The notes under the pieces are model-generated. The model was not told where the DNA came from. It saw only the letters and a list, made by a program, of their open reading frames with translations, and made no database searches. A stretch of 64,000 bases of DNA from positions 45,001-109,000 of the forward strand of contig NZ_CP115465.1 of NCBI RefSeq assembly GCF_027912535.1, read 5' to 3'. A program made the translations under genes and the position numbers. Below, one piece after another: positions 27,354-37,073 of this stretch. This stretch comes from Brevundimonas sp. NIBR11 (GTDB taxonomy: Bacteria > Pseudomonadota > Alphaproteobacteria > Caulobacterales > Caulobacteraceae). Position 1 is the first letter of the stretch; each line of letters starts with the position of its first letter.

Positions 27354-29236
27354 GCCGCGCGCTTCAGGCGGCGTCCGCCCTTCTGCGTCGTCTGTTTGGG
27401 CGCGGCGTCGAACAGTTCGGCCAGCTTCTCGATCATCACCCCGGCCAGCTGTTCCACATCGACAATGGTGACGGCGCGGCGATACCAGCGGGTCACGTCG
27501 TGGCCGATGCCGATGGCGATGAGTTCGACCGGGCTCTGGGTCTCGATCCGCTCGATCACGGCGCGCAGGTGTTTGTCGAGATACAGCGCCGCGTTGGCGG
27601 ACTGGGTCGAGTCGTCCACCGGCGAGCCGTCGGAGATGACCATCAGGATCTTGCGGCTCTCGGGCCGGTTCTTCAGCCGGTCATGGGCCCAGGTCAGGGC
27701 CTCGCCGTCGATGTTTTCCTTCAGCAACCCCTCGCGCATCATCAGGCCGAGGTTCTTCTTGGCCCGGCGCCACGGCGCGTCGGCGGCCTTGTAGATGATG
27801 TGTCGCAAATCGTTCAGGCGGCCGGGCATGGCGGGCTTGCCGGCCGTGATCCAGGCCTCGCGCGCCTGTCCGCCCTTCCAGGCGCGGGTGGTGAAGCCCA
27901 GGATCTCGACCTTGACCCCGCAGCGCTCCAGCGTGCGGGCCAGGATGTCGGCGCAGACGGCCGCGACCATGATCGGGCGGCCGCGCATGGAGCCGGAGTT
28001 GTCGAGCAGAAGGGTGACGACCGTGTCCCGGAAGGGGCTTTCGCTTTCCATCTTGAACGACAGAGGACTGGTCGGATCGGTGATGACGCGGGTCAGGCGG
28101 GCGGTGTCGAGGACGCCCTCTTCCAGATCGAAGGCCCACGAACGGTTCTGCTGCGCCATCAGACGGCGCTGCAGCTTGTTGGCCAGGCGGGCGACGACCG
28201 AGGACAGGATGGTCAGCTGCTGGTCCAGCAGGGAGCGGAGGCGCTCCAGCTCCATCGGGTCGCACAGGTCCGCCGCATCCACGACCTCGTCATAGGCGGT
28301 GGTGAAAACCTTGTAGAAGTCCACCTGACGGCCGTCGTCGGCGTTCTCCTGACGGTTCGGCAGGGCGCCTTCGGCCACATCCGGGCCGTCGTCGGCGGCA
28401 TCACTGTCGCGCTCGGCGGGAGCGCCGTCCGGGCGGGCGTCGCGGTCCTGTTCCGAGGTCGGGTCCTCGGACGAGCCGTCCATCGACTGGCCGCCTTCGC
28501 CGCCGCTCTCGTCCTCTTCGTCGTCCTGATCTTCCGAGGCTTCGGGTTCCTGCGGATCGGGTTCGTCCTCGCCCTGATCGTCGGAGGCGTCGTCGCCGCG
28601 CCCATCGCCGGGGTCGAGGTCCAGGGCGCGAAGCACGTCGCGCAGGGCCTTGCCGAAGGCGGCCTGGTCGCCGGCGGTCTCGGCCAGTCTGTCGAGCTGG
28701 ACATGGGCCTTGGCCTCGATGTCGGTGCGGACGAGGTCGAGCATGGCGCCGGCGCCGTCGGGCGCGCGCTGGCCGGTGACCCGTTCGCGCAAAAGCAGGG
28801 CCACGGCCTCGGCGACCGGCACGCGATCGGCCTCGGTGACGCGGAGCGCCCCCATCTTCTCCAGACGGGTCAGGAGGGCCGCGTTCATGTTGTTGCGGAC
28901 GCCGGCCAAGGCGGTGGAGCCGTGGGCCTCGACCCGGGCCTGTTCGACGGCCTCGAACACCTCGGCGGCGCGGCTATCGGCGGGACGCAGAGTGGAGTGG
29001 ATCGCCGGGTCGTGGTTGGCGAGGCGCAGGGCGAGCCGGTCGGCCTGGCCCCGGATGGTGGCGCTGTCGCCCTCGGAGGGCGTGCGCGGCGGGTGGGGCA
29101 GGGTCAGGACGCCGCCCGTCAGCTTGGGGCCGTCGGAGCCGAAGACGACTTCGAGTTCCGACTGTTCCGCCAGGGCGCGGGCCGCATGGGCGAGCGCGCG
29201 CTTGAAGACCTCGGCGGGGGTGTCGGCGGGGGGCAT
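27350..29236 (-). CDS. cobT: Cobaltochelatase subunit CobT
   Basis: 628 residues, standard length. N-terminal helical domain (about 1-200), a strongly acidic linker (about 205-290, runs of Asp/Glu/Ser/Gln), and a C-terminal von Willebrand A domain with the MIDAS motif DNSGSM (412-417) and later ISDGSP. With CobS and CobN it inserts cobalt into hydrogenobyrinic diamide in aerobic cobalamin synthesis. CobS, usually adjacent, is not next to it here, and no other cobalamin genes are in the window. It is coupled to the downstream esterase-like gene by ATGA. Confidence 0.93.
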   Translation of the reverse strand: MPPADTPAEVFKRALAHAARALAEQSELEVVFGSDGPKLTGGVLTLPHPPRTPSEGDSATIRGQADRLALRLANHDPAIHSTLRPADSRAAEVFEAVEQARVEAHGSTALAGVRNNMNAALLTRLEKMGALRVTEADRVPVAEAVALLLRERVTGQRAPDGAGAMLDLVRTDIEAKAHVQLDRLAETAGDQAAFGKALRDVLRALDLDPGDGRGDDASDDQGEDEPDPQEPEASEDQDDEEDESGGEGGQSMDGSSEDPTSEQDRDARPDGAPAERDSDAADDGPDVAEGALPNRQENADDGRQVDFYKVFTTAYDEVVDAADLCDPMELERLRSLLDQQLTILSSVVARLANKLQRRLMAQQNRSWAFDLEEGVLDTARLTRVITDPTSPLSFKMESESPFRDTVVTLLLDNSGSMRGRPIMVAAVCADILARTLERCGVKVEILGFTTRAWKGGQAREAWITAGKPAMPGRLNDLRHIIYKAADAPWRRAKKNLGLMMREGLLKENIDGEALTWAHDRLKNRPESRKILMVISDGSPVDDSTQSANAALYLDKHLRAVIERIETQSPVELIAIGIGHDVTRWYRRAVTIVDVEQLAGVMIEKLAELFDAAPKQTTQKGGRRLKRAA

Positions 29237-29280
29237 GGATCGTAACTAGTGGGTCAGGCGTGGGGAGGCCAGAGAGGGTT

Positions 29281-29438
29281 TTCTCCCTCCCCGTTCGGGG
29301 AGGGTGGCTGAGCGAAGCGAAGCCGGGTGGGGGCGGCAAGGCGAGGCCCCACGGACACATCGCCGCCTTGTCGCCCGGCCACCCCCACCCGGTCTCCGCC
29401 TACGGCTCCGACCACCCTCCCCCGAGGGGGAGGGAGAA
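29281..29438. repeat. 158-bp MITE-like palindromic element
   Basis: TTCTCCCTCCCC (29281-29292) and GGGGAGGGAGAA (29427-29438) are perfect 12-bp terminal inverted repeats. Inside, each end has its own hairpin (CTCCCTCCCC/GGGGAGGG on the left; ACCCTCCCCC/GGGGGAGGG on the right) and a second inverted pair, GGGTGGGGG against CCCCCACCC. The element sits between cobT and engB and contains no gene. Similar palindromes are, to my knowledge, dispersed in Caulobacterales and sphingomonad genomes. Confidence 0.7.
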
Positions 29439-29447
29439 GCCTGCGCC

Positions 29448-30089
29448 TTAGAGCTCCGCGCCGGTCGTCCGCATGATCTCGGCGCGGAGTTCCGGCAGGC
29501 CATAGCCCTTCTCGGCAGAGGTCACCGCCACCGCCGGGAAGGCGGCCGGACGTTTGGAGATGGCCTTCAGAGTCTGTTCGGCCACCGTCACCCGCTCGTG
29601 CGCCTTGATCTTGTCGGCCTTGGTGAGAACGATCTGGTAGCTGACGGCGGCCAGATCGAGCGCGTCCAGCGCCTCGGTGTCGACCGACTTCAGGCCATGA
29701 CGGCTGTCGATCAGGAGATAGACACGCTTCAAAGTGACGCGACCGCGCAGATAGTCGCGACCCAGGTTCTGGAACTGGCGCACCGTCGACTTGGACGCCT
29801 TGGCCCAGCCGTAGCCCGGCAGGTCGACCAGGCGCATCTTGCCGTCCAGGTCGAAGAAATTGACCTCGCGCGTCCGGCCCGGCTCGTTGGAGGCGCGGGC
29901 CAGCTTGTGCATGCCGACCAGTCCGTTGATCAGGCTGGACTTGCCGACATTGGACCGCCCGGCGAACGCGATCTCCGGCAGATCCGGCTCGGGCAGTTGT
30001 TCGAGCTTGGCGGCCCCCATGACGAAGGTCGCCTGACGCTGGAACAGGACCCGCGCGGCCTCGATCTCTTCGTCCGTGAACTCGGTCAA
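29448..30089 (-). CDS. engB: Ribosome biogenesis GTP-binding protein EngB (YihA)
   Basis: 213 residues. GTPase motifs are in order: GRSNVGKSS (44-52), the switch region with [20 protein letters not shown] and TKADK. EngB assists assembly of the large ribosomal subunit. The start is TTG at 30089, overlapping the yidC stop as TTGA; an ATG 23 codons later would remove the conserved N-terminal helix. The weak start plus overlap suggests translation depends on ribosomes finishing yidC. Confidence 0.95.
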   Translation of the reverse strand: MTEFTDEEIEAARVLFQRQATFVMGAAKLEQLPEPDLPEIAFAGRSNVGKSSLINGLVGMHKLARASNEPGRTREVNFFDLDGKMRLVDLPGYGWAKASKSTVRQFQNLGRDYLRGRVTLKRVYLLIDSRHGLKSVDTEALDALDLAAVSYQIVLTKADKIKAHERVTVAEQTLKAISKRPAAFPAVAVTSAEKGYGLPELRAEIMRTTGAEL

Positions 30090-31912
30090 GACGCCGTCTT
30101 TTTGAGCTTGGAGAAGAAGGTGTCGATCGGGTTCTCGGCCTTGAAGCGGTGCATGATGAAATACTGCTGGCCGATGGAGAGCACGTTGTTCCACGCCCAG
30201 TAGACCAAGAGACCCGCCGGGAAGCCGGCCATGATGAAGGTGAAGACGATCGGCATGAACATGAAGATCTGGCGCTGGACCGGATCGGGCGCAGGCGGGT
30301 TCATGGCCTGCTGCAGCCACATGGTGAAGCCGTATATGATCGCCAGGACGCTGAGCGCCAGGGTGAAGCCGCCGGCGTGCGAACCGATCAGGCCGCCGAC
30401 CAGGGGCGCCGACGACGGATCCCACGGGATCAGGCCGAACAGGTTCCAGATGTTGGTCGGGTCGGGCGCCGACAGGTCGCGGATCCAGCCGAAGAAGGGC
30501 GCGTGCCGCATCTCGATGGTGACGTACAGCACCTTGTAGAGGGCGTAGAAGACCGGGATCTGGACCAGGATGGGCAGGCAGCCCGCCAGCGGATTGATCT
30601 TCTCCTTCTGGTACAGCTCCATCGTGGCCTTCTGCTGGGCCTGCGGGTCGTCCTTATGCTGTTCCTTGATCTTCTCCATCGCGGGCTGGAGCTTCCGCAT
30701 CTTGGAGAGGCTTTCGTAGCTCTTGTTCGCCAGCGGGAACATGATGAGCTTGATCGTCAGGGTCAGCAGCAGGATGGCGACGCCGAAGTTGCCGACGAGA
30801 CCATAGAAGAACTCGACCAGGAGGAAGATCGGGCGCGTCAGGAAGAAGAGGAAGCCCCAGTCGATCGCATAGATGAAGCGCGGCAGGTCGTACGACTTCT
30901 CATAGGCCGAGAGGATCTCGTTGCGCTTGGCGCCGGCGAACAGGTGCTGGACCTCGGTGATCTGGCGACCGGGGTTGATGGTGCGCGCCTCGCCCAGGAT
31001 GCGGGCCTCGTGGATGTTGTAGCGGTCGGCGTCGGTGACGACGAACTCGGCCTTCACGGTCTCCGTCTGGGGCGGGATCAGGGCCGCCATCCAGTATTTG
31101 TCGGTGATGCCCAGCCAGCCGCCGGTGGATTCGAACGCCTCGCGCGGGTTCTTGGCCCAGTCGCCGTACTTGAGCTGGGTCGTGGCGAAGCCGTCGCCCT
31201 TGGAGAAAGTGCCGATGCCGCCTTCGTGCAGGATCTGAGTCTTGCCCAGGTGTGCCGGCACGCCCTGGCGCTCGATGCGGCCATAGGGGGCGATGGTGAT
31301 GGCCTGGGTCCCCAGGTTGGCGACCGTGTCGGTGACAGTGAACATATACTGGTCGTCGATGGCGACGACACGGGTGAAGCGCAGGCCCTGCCCGTTGTCC
31401 CAGGTCAGGGTGATCGGGGTGGTCGGGCTGAGGGTCGATCCGGACGTCAGCCGCCAGATGGTGTTGGGGCCCGGAACGCCGCCCGCGATATTCTGGCCCG
31501 TCCATCCGAACTGGGCGAAATAGGCGTGCTCCATGCCCTGCGGTCGGAACAGCTCGACCGGCGGCGCGTCGGCGTCCAGCGTCTCGCGATAGGTGGTCAG
31601 GAACAGGTCGTCGATGCGGCCGCCCTGAAGCGACAGCGAGCCCTGCAGGCGATCGGTGCGGACCGGCACGCGGGCGACCGTGCCCATGGCCTGGGTGCGG
31701 TCCGTGACGAAGATGGCGCCCGACGAGGCCGGCGACGAGCCCGGAACCTGGTCGGCGGCGTCGGGCGAGGCCGGGGCGGCGGCCGCGGCGGCTTCCTGGG
31801 CGGCCTTGCGGCGCTCCATCTGCGGGCCCATGACGAAGATCTGGTACAGGATCAGGATCGCCGCCGTGGCCACGGCGAAGATCACCATATTCCGGGTGTT
31901 CTCGTTCTTCAT
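30086..31912 (-). CDS. yidC: Membrane protein insertase YidC
   Basis: 608 residues. N-terminal anchor helix (about 9-27), a large periplasmic beta domain (about 60-350), and the conserved C-terminal insertase core with five helices, including [20 protein letters not shown] and [19 protein letters not shown]. It inserts proteins into the inner membrane with or without SecYEG. It starts 5 bp after rnpA, without yidD in between, and is coupled to engB. Confidence 0.97.
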   Translation of the reverse strand: MKNENTRNMVIFAVATAAILILYQIFVMGPQMERRKAAQEAAAAAAPASPDAADQVPGSSPASSGAIFVTDRTQAMGTVARVPVRTDRLQGSLSLQGGRIDDLFLTTYRETLDADAPPVELFRPQGMEHAYFAQFGWTGQNIAGGVPGPNTIWRLTSGSTLSPTTPITLTWDNGQGLRFTRVVAIDDQYMFTVTDTVANLGTQAITIAPYGRIERQGVPAHLGKTQILHEGGIGTFSKGDGFATTQLKYGDWAKNPREAFESTGGWLGITDKYWMAALIPPQTETVKAEFVVTDADRYNIHEARILGEARTINPGRQITEVQHLFAGAKRNEILSAYEKSYDLPRFIYAIDWGFLFFLTRPIFLLVEFFYGLVGNFGVAILLLTLTIKLIMFPLANKSYESLSKMRKLQPAMEKIKEQHKDDPQAQQKATMELYQKEKINPLAGCLPILVQIPVFYALYKVLYVTIEMRHAPFFGWIRDLSAPDPTNIWNLFGLIPWDPSSAPLVGGLIGSHAGGFTLALSVLAIIYGFTMWLQQAMNPPAPDPVQRQIFMFMPIVFTFIMAGFPAGLLVYWAWNNVLSIGQQYFIMHRFKAENPIDTFFSKLKKTAS

Positions 31913-31917
31913 TCGGG

Positions 31918-32328
31918 TCAGCGGTCCTGAGACGTCGTATCGGGGGAAATAGAGGCCGGCCGGGCGGATTTCGAGCCGTCGGCGGGGGTCGCGAGCCTTG
32001 TAAGGGCCGATTTCACATCGTCAAGCAGACGGTCCCAGGGACGGTCGGCCGTGCCCTGTCGGGCGATGAAGACATAGTCGCTGCCGGGGACGCCGTACTG
32101 GCCGACCATGGCGCGAGCGGCCTCGCGCAGGCGGCGCTTGCAGCGGTTGCGCACCACGGCCCCGCCGACCTTGCGGGTCGCGGTGAAGCCGATCCGCATC
32201 GTCGCATCCCCATCGGCTCGGTCCAGTCGCTGGACGACCACGGCGCCGCGGGCCTGAGAAACGCCTTTCGCGGCCGCCAGAAACTGGGGCCGCGACGTCA
32301 GGCGATGGATTGTGCAGGCAATCGTCAT
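31918..32328 (-). CDS. rnpA: Ribonuclease P protein component
   Basis: 136 residues. The RNA-binding signature RNRCKRRLREAARA is intact, as is the GFTATRKVGGAVV strand. It helps RNase P RNA process tRNA 5-prime ends. The C-terminal extension after about 115 is Ser/Asp-rich and not conserved. It lies 31 bp after rpmH; a short palindrome (CCCCTC/GAGGGG, 32333-32349) is in the gap and could tune the ratio of the two products. Confidence 0.95.
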   Translation of the reverse strand: MTIACTIHRLTSRPQFLAAAKGVSQARGAVVVQRLDRADGDATMRIGFTATRKVGGAVVRNRCKRRLREAARAMVGQYGVPGSDYVFIARQGTADRPWDRLLDDVKSALTRLATPADGSKSARPASISPDTTSQDR

Positions 32329-32332
32329 CGAT

Positions 32333-32349
32333 CCCCTCCGGGAGAGGGG
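32333..32349. repeat. Short palindromic repeat in the rpmH-rnpA spacer
   Basis: CCCCTC at 32333-32338 pairs with GAGGGG at 32344-32349. It resembles the palindromes at 9186, 10217 and the ends of the 158-bp element. As RNA it would form a 6-bp stem just before rnpA. Confidence 0.5.
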
Positions 32350-32359
32350 AGCCGACCGC

Positions 32360-32494
32360 TTAGGCGGTCAGCTTCTTGCGGCCCTTGGCGCGGCGGCGGG
32401 CGACGATCTTCTGACCGTTCTTGGTGGCCATCCGCGAACGGAAGCCGTGACGGCGCTTGCGCACGAGTCGCGACGGCTGATAGGTCCGCTTCAC
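32360..32494 (-). CDS. rpmH: 50S ribosomal protein L34
   Basis: 44 residues, the universal length, with the invariant KRTYQPS start and [18 protein letters not shown] tail. The start codon is GTG at 32494; no ATG fits the conserved N-terminus. First gene of the rpmH-rnpA-yidC-engB cluster. Confidence 0.97.
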   Translation of the reverse strand: MKRTYQPSRLVRKRRHGFRSRMATKNGQKIVARRRAKGRKKLTA

Positions 32495-32555
32495 GGTCGG
32501 CTCCAGAGTTAAAGGGTTGCGCGGGGGACGAACTGTCCTCTGCGGGAAGGGCGGG

Positions 32556-32584
32556 CGTATAAGGGGCGAGGCTTCGGCTGTCAA
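32556..32584 (-). promoter_or_regulatory. Promoter of the rpmH-rnpA-yidC-engB operon
   Basis: On the minus strand TTGACA (32584-32579) is followed after exactly 17 bp by TATACG (32561-32556). Transcription would start about 55 bp before the rpmH GTG. Near-consensus housekeeping promoter. Confidence 0.75.
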
Positions 32585-32637
32585 CGCCGGGGAACGCTCT
32601 CCGGCAGCTTCGAACGGCCGGGAGCGTTGGGAAGACT

Positions 32638-33360
32638 ATGGATCGCGTAAAACGGTTTCTGCCCCTGGTGGTCCTGGCGTGCGTCATCGCGCTGATCTTC
32701 GGCATGGGCTGGAACCGATATCTGTCGCTCGAGACCCTGCGTCTGCATGGGGGCGAACTGCGGGCCTACGCCGCCGAGCACTATGTCCTGGCCCTGCTGA
32801 TCCTGATGTCGATCTTCGCCATCGCCACGGCCAGCGTGGTGCCGGGCGTCTTCTTCGTCACCATCACGGCCGGATACCTCTTCGGGCCCTGGGTCGGCGG
32901 GGTGTCGACCTCCATCGCCGCCACGTCGGGCGCCCTGATCGTCTATGCGGTGGCGCGTTCCGCCCTGGGTCGGGATTTGCGCGACAAGGCCGAGCGCGAT
33001 CAGGGGATGCTGAAGAAGGTCTGTGCGGCCATCGACAAGGACACGTTCTGGTATGTGCTGGCCTCGCGGCTGGCGGTGGTGGTGCCCTTCCACATGATCA
33101 ACATCGCCGCGGGGATCATGTCGGTGCGGCTCTTGCCCTACACGATCGCCACGGTGGTCGGCCTGCTGCCCGCCCACATCATCTATTGCTGGATCGGCGC
33201 GCGGTTGAACCAGCTGCTGGCCGAAAACCCCGATCCCGACATCCAGGCCCTGTTCGGCCAGTTCTGGGCCCCGATGGCGGGAGTGTTCGTGCTGGCCGTC
33301 GTTCTGCCCCTGGTGCTCAAGGCCGTCCAGAAACGCCTGCCGGGAGCCGCCACGCCGTGA
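32638..33360 (+). CDS. TVP38/TMEM64 family membrane protein
   Basis: 240 residues with about six hydrophobic segments. The VTT core is visible: FAIATASVVPGVFFVTITAGYLFGPWVGG, AVARSALGRDL and ASRLAVVVPFHMINIAAGIM. VTT proteins are thought to act as lipid scramblases. Divergent from the rpmH operon and coupled by a GTGA overlap to a histidine kinase, an unusual partner. Confidence 0.85.
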   Translation: MDRVKRFLPLVVLACVIALIFGMGWNRYLSLETLRLHGGELRAYAAEHYVLALLILMSIFAIATASVVPGVFFVTITAGYLFGPWVGGVSTSIAATSGALIVYAVARSALGRDLRDKAERDQGMLKKVCAAIDKDTFWYVLASRLAVVVPFHMINIAAGIMSVRLLPYTIATVVGLLPAHIIYCWIGARLNQLLAENPDPDIQALFGQFWAPMAGVFVLAVVLPLVLKAVQKRLPGAATP

Positions 33361-34814
33361 GCGGTCTTCTGGACCGGCTCAAGGCGCGTTTGCCCGGGGA
33401 CTGGCGCGAGCGGTTCATGCCGCACGGGCCAGACGGCCTGTCGTCACGCCTGTTGCTGCTGACTGTCCTGTTCACCCTGGCCGTGCAGGCCCTAATCCTG
33501 GGGCCGAACGCGGCGAGCTTCCACGAGCGCTGGCTGATGGACCGGCTGCAGGCGGCGGAGCTGGCTTCCGTCGGGGTCGAGGCTCTGCCCTACAGCGCAG
33601 TTGACGATCAGACGGCCGAACAGCTGCTGCGCATCGGCGGCGTCTCGGCCGTGGCGATCAGCGACCAGGGCGTCATGCGCCAGCTGTTGCAGGCCCCGAA
33701 CCTGGCCCGGACGCCCGACTTCATCGACCTGCGGCGTCGCAGTCTGGGGGCGCGGCTGCTCGACCCCATCCGCACCCTGTTCGGACCCGAGGACCGCTCG
33801 ATCCGGGCGCGGGCGGCGCCCCGCTATCGCTCCGGCGACTTCATCGACGTGGTGGCGCCGGCCCAGCCGCTGAAGATCGAACTCCGCGCCTTCCTGCTGA
33901 ACAGTCTTCTGGTGTCGATCCTGATCTCGGTGGTGGCGGGCGGGCTTCTCTATGCCGGCCTCTCCTTCCTGGTGATCCAGCCGCTGCGCCGGGTGACCCG
34001 TTCCATCGAAGGCTTCGCCGCCGATCCGCAGACGGTCGCCCCCACCCCCTCGGACCGACATGACGAGATCGGTCGGGTCGAGCGCGAACTGGCCGTCATG
34101 CAGGAGGAGGTGCGTCAGGCCCTGCGCTCCCGCTCCCGCCTCGTAGCGCTGGGCGAGGCGGTGGCCAAGATCAACCACGACCTTCGCAACATGCTGACCT
34201 CGGCCCAGATCGCGTCCGAGCGTCTGGCCGATTCCGCCGACCCCCAGGTGGCCAAGGCCCTGCCGCGTCTGGAACGGGCGTTGGGACGGGCCGCCGCCCT
34301 GACCCGCAATGTGCTCGACTACGGCAAGTCGGAGGAGCCGGCGCCGGTGCTGGATCGGGTGTCGCTGGCCCCCGCCGTCACCTCGGCGGCCGAGGATGCG
34401 GGGCTGGAGAGCCACGGCGTGCGTCTGGTGAAGGCCCTACCGGCCCGGTTCGCGGTCCAGGCGGATGCCGACCAGCTGCACCGCATCCTGGTCAACCTGA
34501 TGCGCAACGCCCGTCAGGCGATCGAGGGCGACGCCGGGCGGGCGGCGAGAAAGAAGGGGCCGCTGGGCTCCATCCTGGTCGAGGGCGCCAGCGAACCCGG
34601 CTGGTCGGTCGTGCGCATCGTGGACGACGGCCCGGGAATCCCGCCGCGCCTGTCGGGCAAGCTGTTCGAACCCTTCGTCTCGGGCGGGTCGGCCGAGGGC
34701 ACGGGTCTGGGCCTGACCATCTCGCGCGAACTGGCGGCGGCCCATGGCGGCGAGCTGCGGCTGGTCGAGACGGGGCCGACCGGCACGACGTTCGAGCTGC
34801 GCCTGCCGGGGTAG
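33357..34814 (+). CDS. Sensor histidine kinase, membrane-bound
   Basis: 485 residues. Start GTG at 33357 overlaps the stop of the upstream gene. Two membrane helices (about 31-50 and 178-207) flank a periplasmic sensor region of about 125 residues. A HAMP linker follows (PLRRVTRSIEGFA), then the dimerisation helix with the phospho-acceptor His near 273 (KINHDLRNML) and an ATPase domain with N box NLMRNARQAI, DDGPGI and GTGLGLTI. No response regulator is adjacent, so it is an orphan kinase here. The signal is unknown; the coupling to a VTT protein hints at envelope lipid sensing. Confidence 0.92.
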   Translation: MSGLLDRLKARLPGDWRERFMPHGPDGLSSRLLLLTVLFTLAVQALILGPNAASFHERWLMDRLQAAELASVGVEALPYSAVDDQTAEQLLRIGGVSAVAISDQGVMRQLLQAPNLARTPDFIDLRRRSLGARLLDPIRTLFGPEDRSIRARAAPRYRSGDFIDVVAPAQPLKIELRAFLLNSLLVSILISVVAGGLLYAGLSFLVIQPLRRVTRSIEGFAADPQTVAPTPSDRHDEIGRVERELAVMQEEVRQALRSRSRLVALGEAVAKINHDLRNMLTSAQIASERLADSADPQVAKALPRLERALGRAAALTRNVLDYGKSEEPAPVLDRVSLAPAVTSAAEDAGLESHGVRLVKALPARFAVQADADQLHRILVNLMRNARQAIEGDAGRAARKKGPLGSILVEGASEPGWSVVRIVDDGPGIPPRLSGKLFEPFVSGGSAEGTGLGLTISRELAAAHGGELRLVETGPTGTTFELRLPG

Positions 34815-34845
34815 TTTCGGCTGGTAGAAGATGGAGATTGAAGGC

Positions 34846-34870
34846 GAGCACGATGGTCTGGATCGTGCCC
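34846..34870 (+). terminator. Possible terminator after the histidine kinase
   Basis: GAGCACGAT pairs with ATCGTGCCC at 8 of 9 positions across a 7-nt loop, followed by CTCTTT. It lies between the convergent kinase and gamma-glutamyltransferase genes. The T-run is short. Confidence 0.5.
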
Positions 34871-34878
34871 CTCTTTAA

Positions 34879-36615
34879 CTACTCCGTGCGGGCCACGCCC
34901 TCGCGACGGTCGTCGGCGCCGCCATCCCAGTGGTCGCCACGCCAGATCGCGCCGTGCAGGCCTGAGGTCTCCGAGGCGTTGGGCTCCAGCCGGATGCCCC
35001 GCTGGGCCAGCTGTTCGGTCAGGGTCGGGCCGAAGCGCGACGTGTCGGCGCCGAAGCCCGGTCCCTTGGCGACCAGATTGGGCAGGTCGAAGGCCGCCTG
35101 CATCGGCAGGCCCCAGACCAGGCTTCCGATCAGGGCCTTGGCATTATAGGCCAGGATCGACGGCCCGCCGGGCGAGCCCAGGGCGCCGACGAGACGCCCC
35201 TGATGATTCAGAATGATGACCGGCGACATCGACGAGCGCGGCCGCTTGCCCGCCGCCACGGCGTTGGCGACCGGCGCCCCCTCCGGCGTAGTCGGCGAGA
35301 AGGAGAAGTCGGTCAGCTGGTTGTTGAGGAAGAAGCCCGCCGCCATCCGGCCCGACCCGAAGATGCTCTCCACCGTCGTGGTCATGGAAACCGCGTTCCC
35401 GGCTGCGTCGACCACGACCATGTGCGAGGTGCCGGCGGGCTCGGTCGTGGCGTCGGGCGCACGGAAGATCCCGCCCGGAGGCGTCCCGGCCGTCGCCGCG
35501 CCGGTCAGGCCGGGAGCCAGGGCCGCGCGCTGGGCCACATAATCGGGGTCCAGCAGGCCGGCGACCGGCACGCCGACGAAGGCCGGGTCGGCGACATAGC
35601 GGTCGCGGTCGGCGTACATCAGCCGCTGCAGCTGGGCGAACATGGTCCAGGCGTCGGCGCTGGTTTCGCCCTCGGCCAGGACGGGGGCGGCGGTCGGGGT
35701 CTCGGCCATGGCCAGAAGCTGCAGCAGGGCCACCCCGCTGGACGGCGGCGGCGGGATGCAGACGACATAGACGCGGAACGGCCGGCAGAGGGCGTCGCGG
35801 ACGACGGGGCGATAGGCGGCCAGATCGGCGGCGCTCAGCGTGCCGGGGCGCGGCTCGGCGTGGACCGTGTCGACGATGGCCTGGGCGATCGGGCCGGTGC
35901 GCAGGGCCTGGATGCCGTCCCGCGCGATCGTGGCCACCGTCTGGGCGTAGGCGGGGTTCCTCAGGGTGTCGCCGGCGACGTAGCGGGTCCCGTCGGGCTT
36001 GGTGAAATATTCGGTCGCCCAGCGCGTGCGAGCCTGACCCTGCCCTGCGATGAAGCCGGCCAGACGGGGGCTGACGACGAAGCCCTCGCGGGCCAGCCGC
36101 TCGGCGTCGCCGAACAGGCTGGACCATTCCAGCGTCCCATGGGCCTCCTGCGCCATCGCCAGGGCCGCCACCGCGCCCGGCGCGCCCGTGGACCGGCCGC
36201 TGAGGACCGCGTCCATGAAGGGCAGGGGGCGGCCGTTCTCGTAGAACAGTTCGGGCGTCGCATCGGCCGGGGCGGTCTCGCGCCCGTCATAGGTGGTCAC
36301 CGCCTGGGTCGCGGCGTCATAGACCATGATGAAGGCCCCGCCGCCGAGGCCCGACGACTGGGGCTCGACCAGACCGAGCATCGCCTGCACCGCCACCGCC
36401 GCATCCACCGCCGACCCGCCGCGTCGCAAGACCGCCATCCCCGCCTCGACCGCCAGCGGATTGGCCGCCGCCACGAAGGGGCCGCGTGCCGGGGCGGGCG
36501 CGGGAGCCTCGACGGCCGGCGCTGTTCCGGTCGCGCCGCCGATGGGGGTCTGGCACCCCGCCAGCGACAGGGCCAGGACGGCGACGATCAGGGGGCGGAA
36601 CGGCGAATACGTCAT
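34879..36615 (-). CDS. ggt: Gamma-glutamyltransferase, lipoprotein
   Basis: 578 residues. The start at 36615 gives a lipoprotein signal with lipobox LAGC. The large-subunit core (VDAAVAVQAMLGLVEPQSSGLGGGAF) and the autoprocessing site are present; Thr396 in AGTSHMVVVD becomes the nucleophile of the small subunit. The oxyanion/substrate motif RPRSSMSPVI and SPGGPSI are intact. It transfers or hydrolyses the gamma-glutamyl group of glutathione and related peptides in the periplasm. An ATG five codons upstream is an alternative start. Confidence 0.94.
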   Translation of the reverse strand: MTYSPFRPLIVAVLALSLAGCQTPIGGATGTAPAVEAPAPAPARGPFVAAANPLAVEAGMAVLRRGGSAVDAAVAVQAMLGLVEPQSSGLGGGAFIMVYDAATQAVTTYDGRETAPADATPELFYENGRPLPFMDAVLSGRSTGAPGAVAALAMAQEAHGTLEWSSLFGDAERLAREGFVVSPRLAGFIAGQGQARTRWATEYFTKPDGTRYVAGDTLRNPAYAQTVATIARDGIQALRTGPIAQAIVDTVHAEPRPGTLSAADLAAYRPVVRDALCRPFRVYVVCIPPPPSSGVALLQLLAMAETPTAAPVLAEGETSADAWTMFAQLQRLMYADRDRYVADPAFVGVPVAGLLDPDYVAQRAALAPGLTGAATAGTPPGGIFRAPDATTEPAGTSHMVVVDAAGNAVSMTTTVESIFGSGRMAAGFFLNNQLTDFSFSPTTPEGAPVANAVAAGKRPRSSMSPVIILNHQGRLVGALGSPGGPSILAYNAKALIGSLVWGLPMQAAFDLPNLVAKGPGFGADTSRFGPTLTEQLAQRGIRLEPNASETSGLHGAIWRGDHWDGGADDRREGVARTE

Positions 36616-36712
36616 GGCGGTCCGAGGCATGGGGCGATAGCGCGATCCGATGGACCTAAGCCCCTGTGTCCGCCTCGCCAAGCACCGGTTTCAAACTTCC
36701 TCGAAAACCGGG

Positions 36713-36741
36713 TTGCGCCCGCGAGGGCGACCCGCTAGATA
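36713..36741 (+). promoter_or_regulatory. Promoter for tRNA-Arg
   Basis: TTGCGC (36713-36718), 17-bp spacer, TAGATA (36736-36741), 25 bp before the tRNA. Confidence 0.6.
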
Positions 36742-36766
36742 CCCGCCCTCGCCGCAAGGCCAGTGC

Positions 36767-36843
36767 GCACCCGTAGCTCAGCTGGATAGAGCATCAGACT
36801 ACGAATCTGAGGGTCGGACGTTCGAATCGTTCCGGGTGCGCCA
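36767..36843 (+). tRNA. tRNA-Arg (ACG)
   Basis: 77-nt cloverleaf, acceptor GCACCCG, anticodon loop CTACGAA (anticodon ACG, A34 normally converted to inosine to read CGN), encoded CCA. Confidence 0.95.
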
Positions 36844-36943
36844 TTCTCTTTCAAGACATCGATGATCGAACGGGCCTCGCGTCCCGAGGCTTGGTGCGCC
36901 TGTCAGGGCACGAGGCTTGAGCGCAGTTCCGGCACGGCGATCA

Positions 36944-37057
36944 TCAGGTCCCGCGCGCCATGGCGGCGAATACATCGGCGCCGTCGCGGCCGAGATGGAT
37001 GTCGTCGAACACGGCCGGCGCCTGAGCGAGGCGCTCAGAGGCGACAGGCGCGAGCAT
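36944..37057 (-). CDS. 37-residue ORF after uxuB with strong ribosome-binding site
   Basis: ATG at 37057 follows GGAGGGGG with ideal spacing, only 16 bp after the uxuB stop. The product reads MLAPVASERLAQAPAVFDDI... and stops after 37 codons. I do not recognise it. It could be a small protein of the uronate operon or the surviving start of a gene truncated by frameshift. A GCCTCG/CGAGGC hairpin beyond it would end the transcript. Confidence 0.4.
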   Translation of the reverse strand: MLAPVASERLAQAPAVFDDIHLGRDGADVFAAMARGT

Positions 37058-37073
37058 GGCCGATCCCCCTCCG

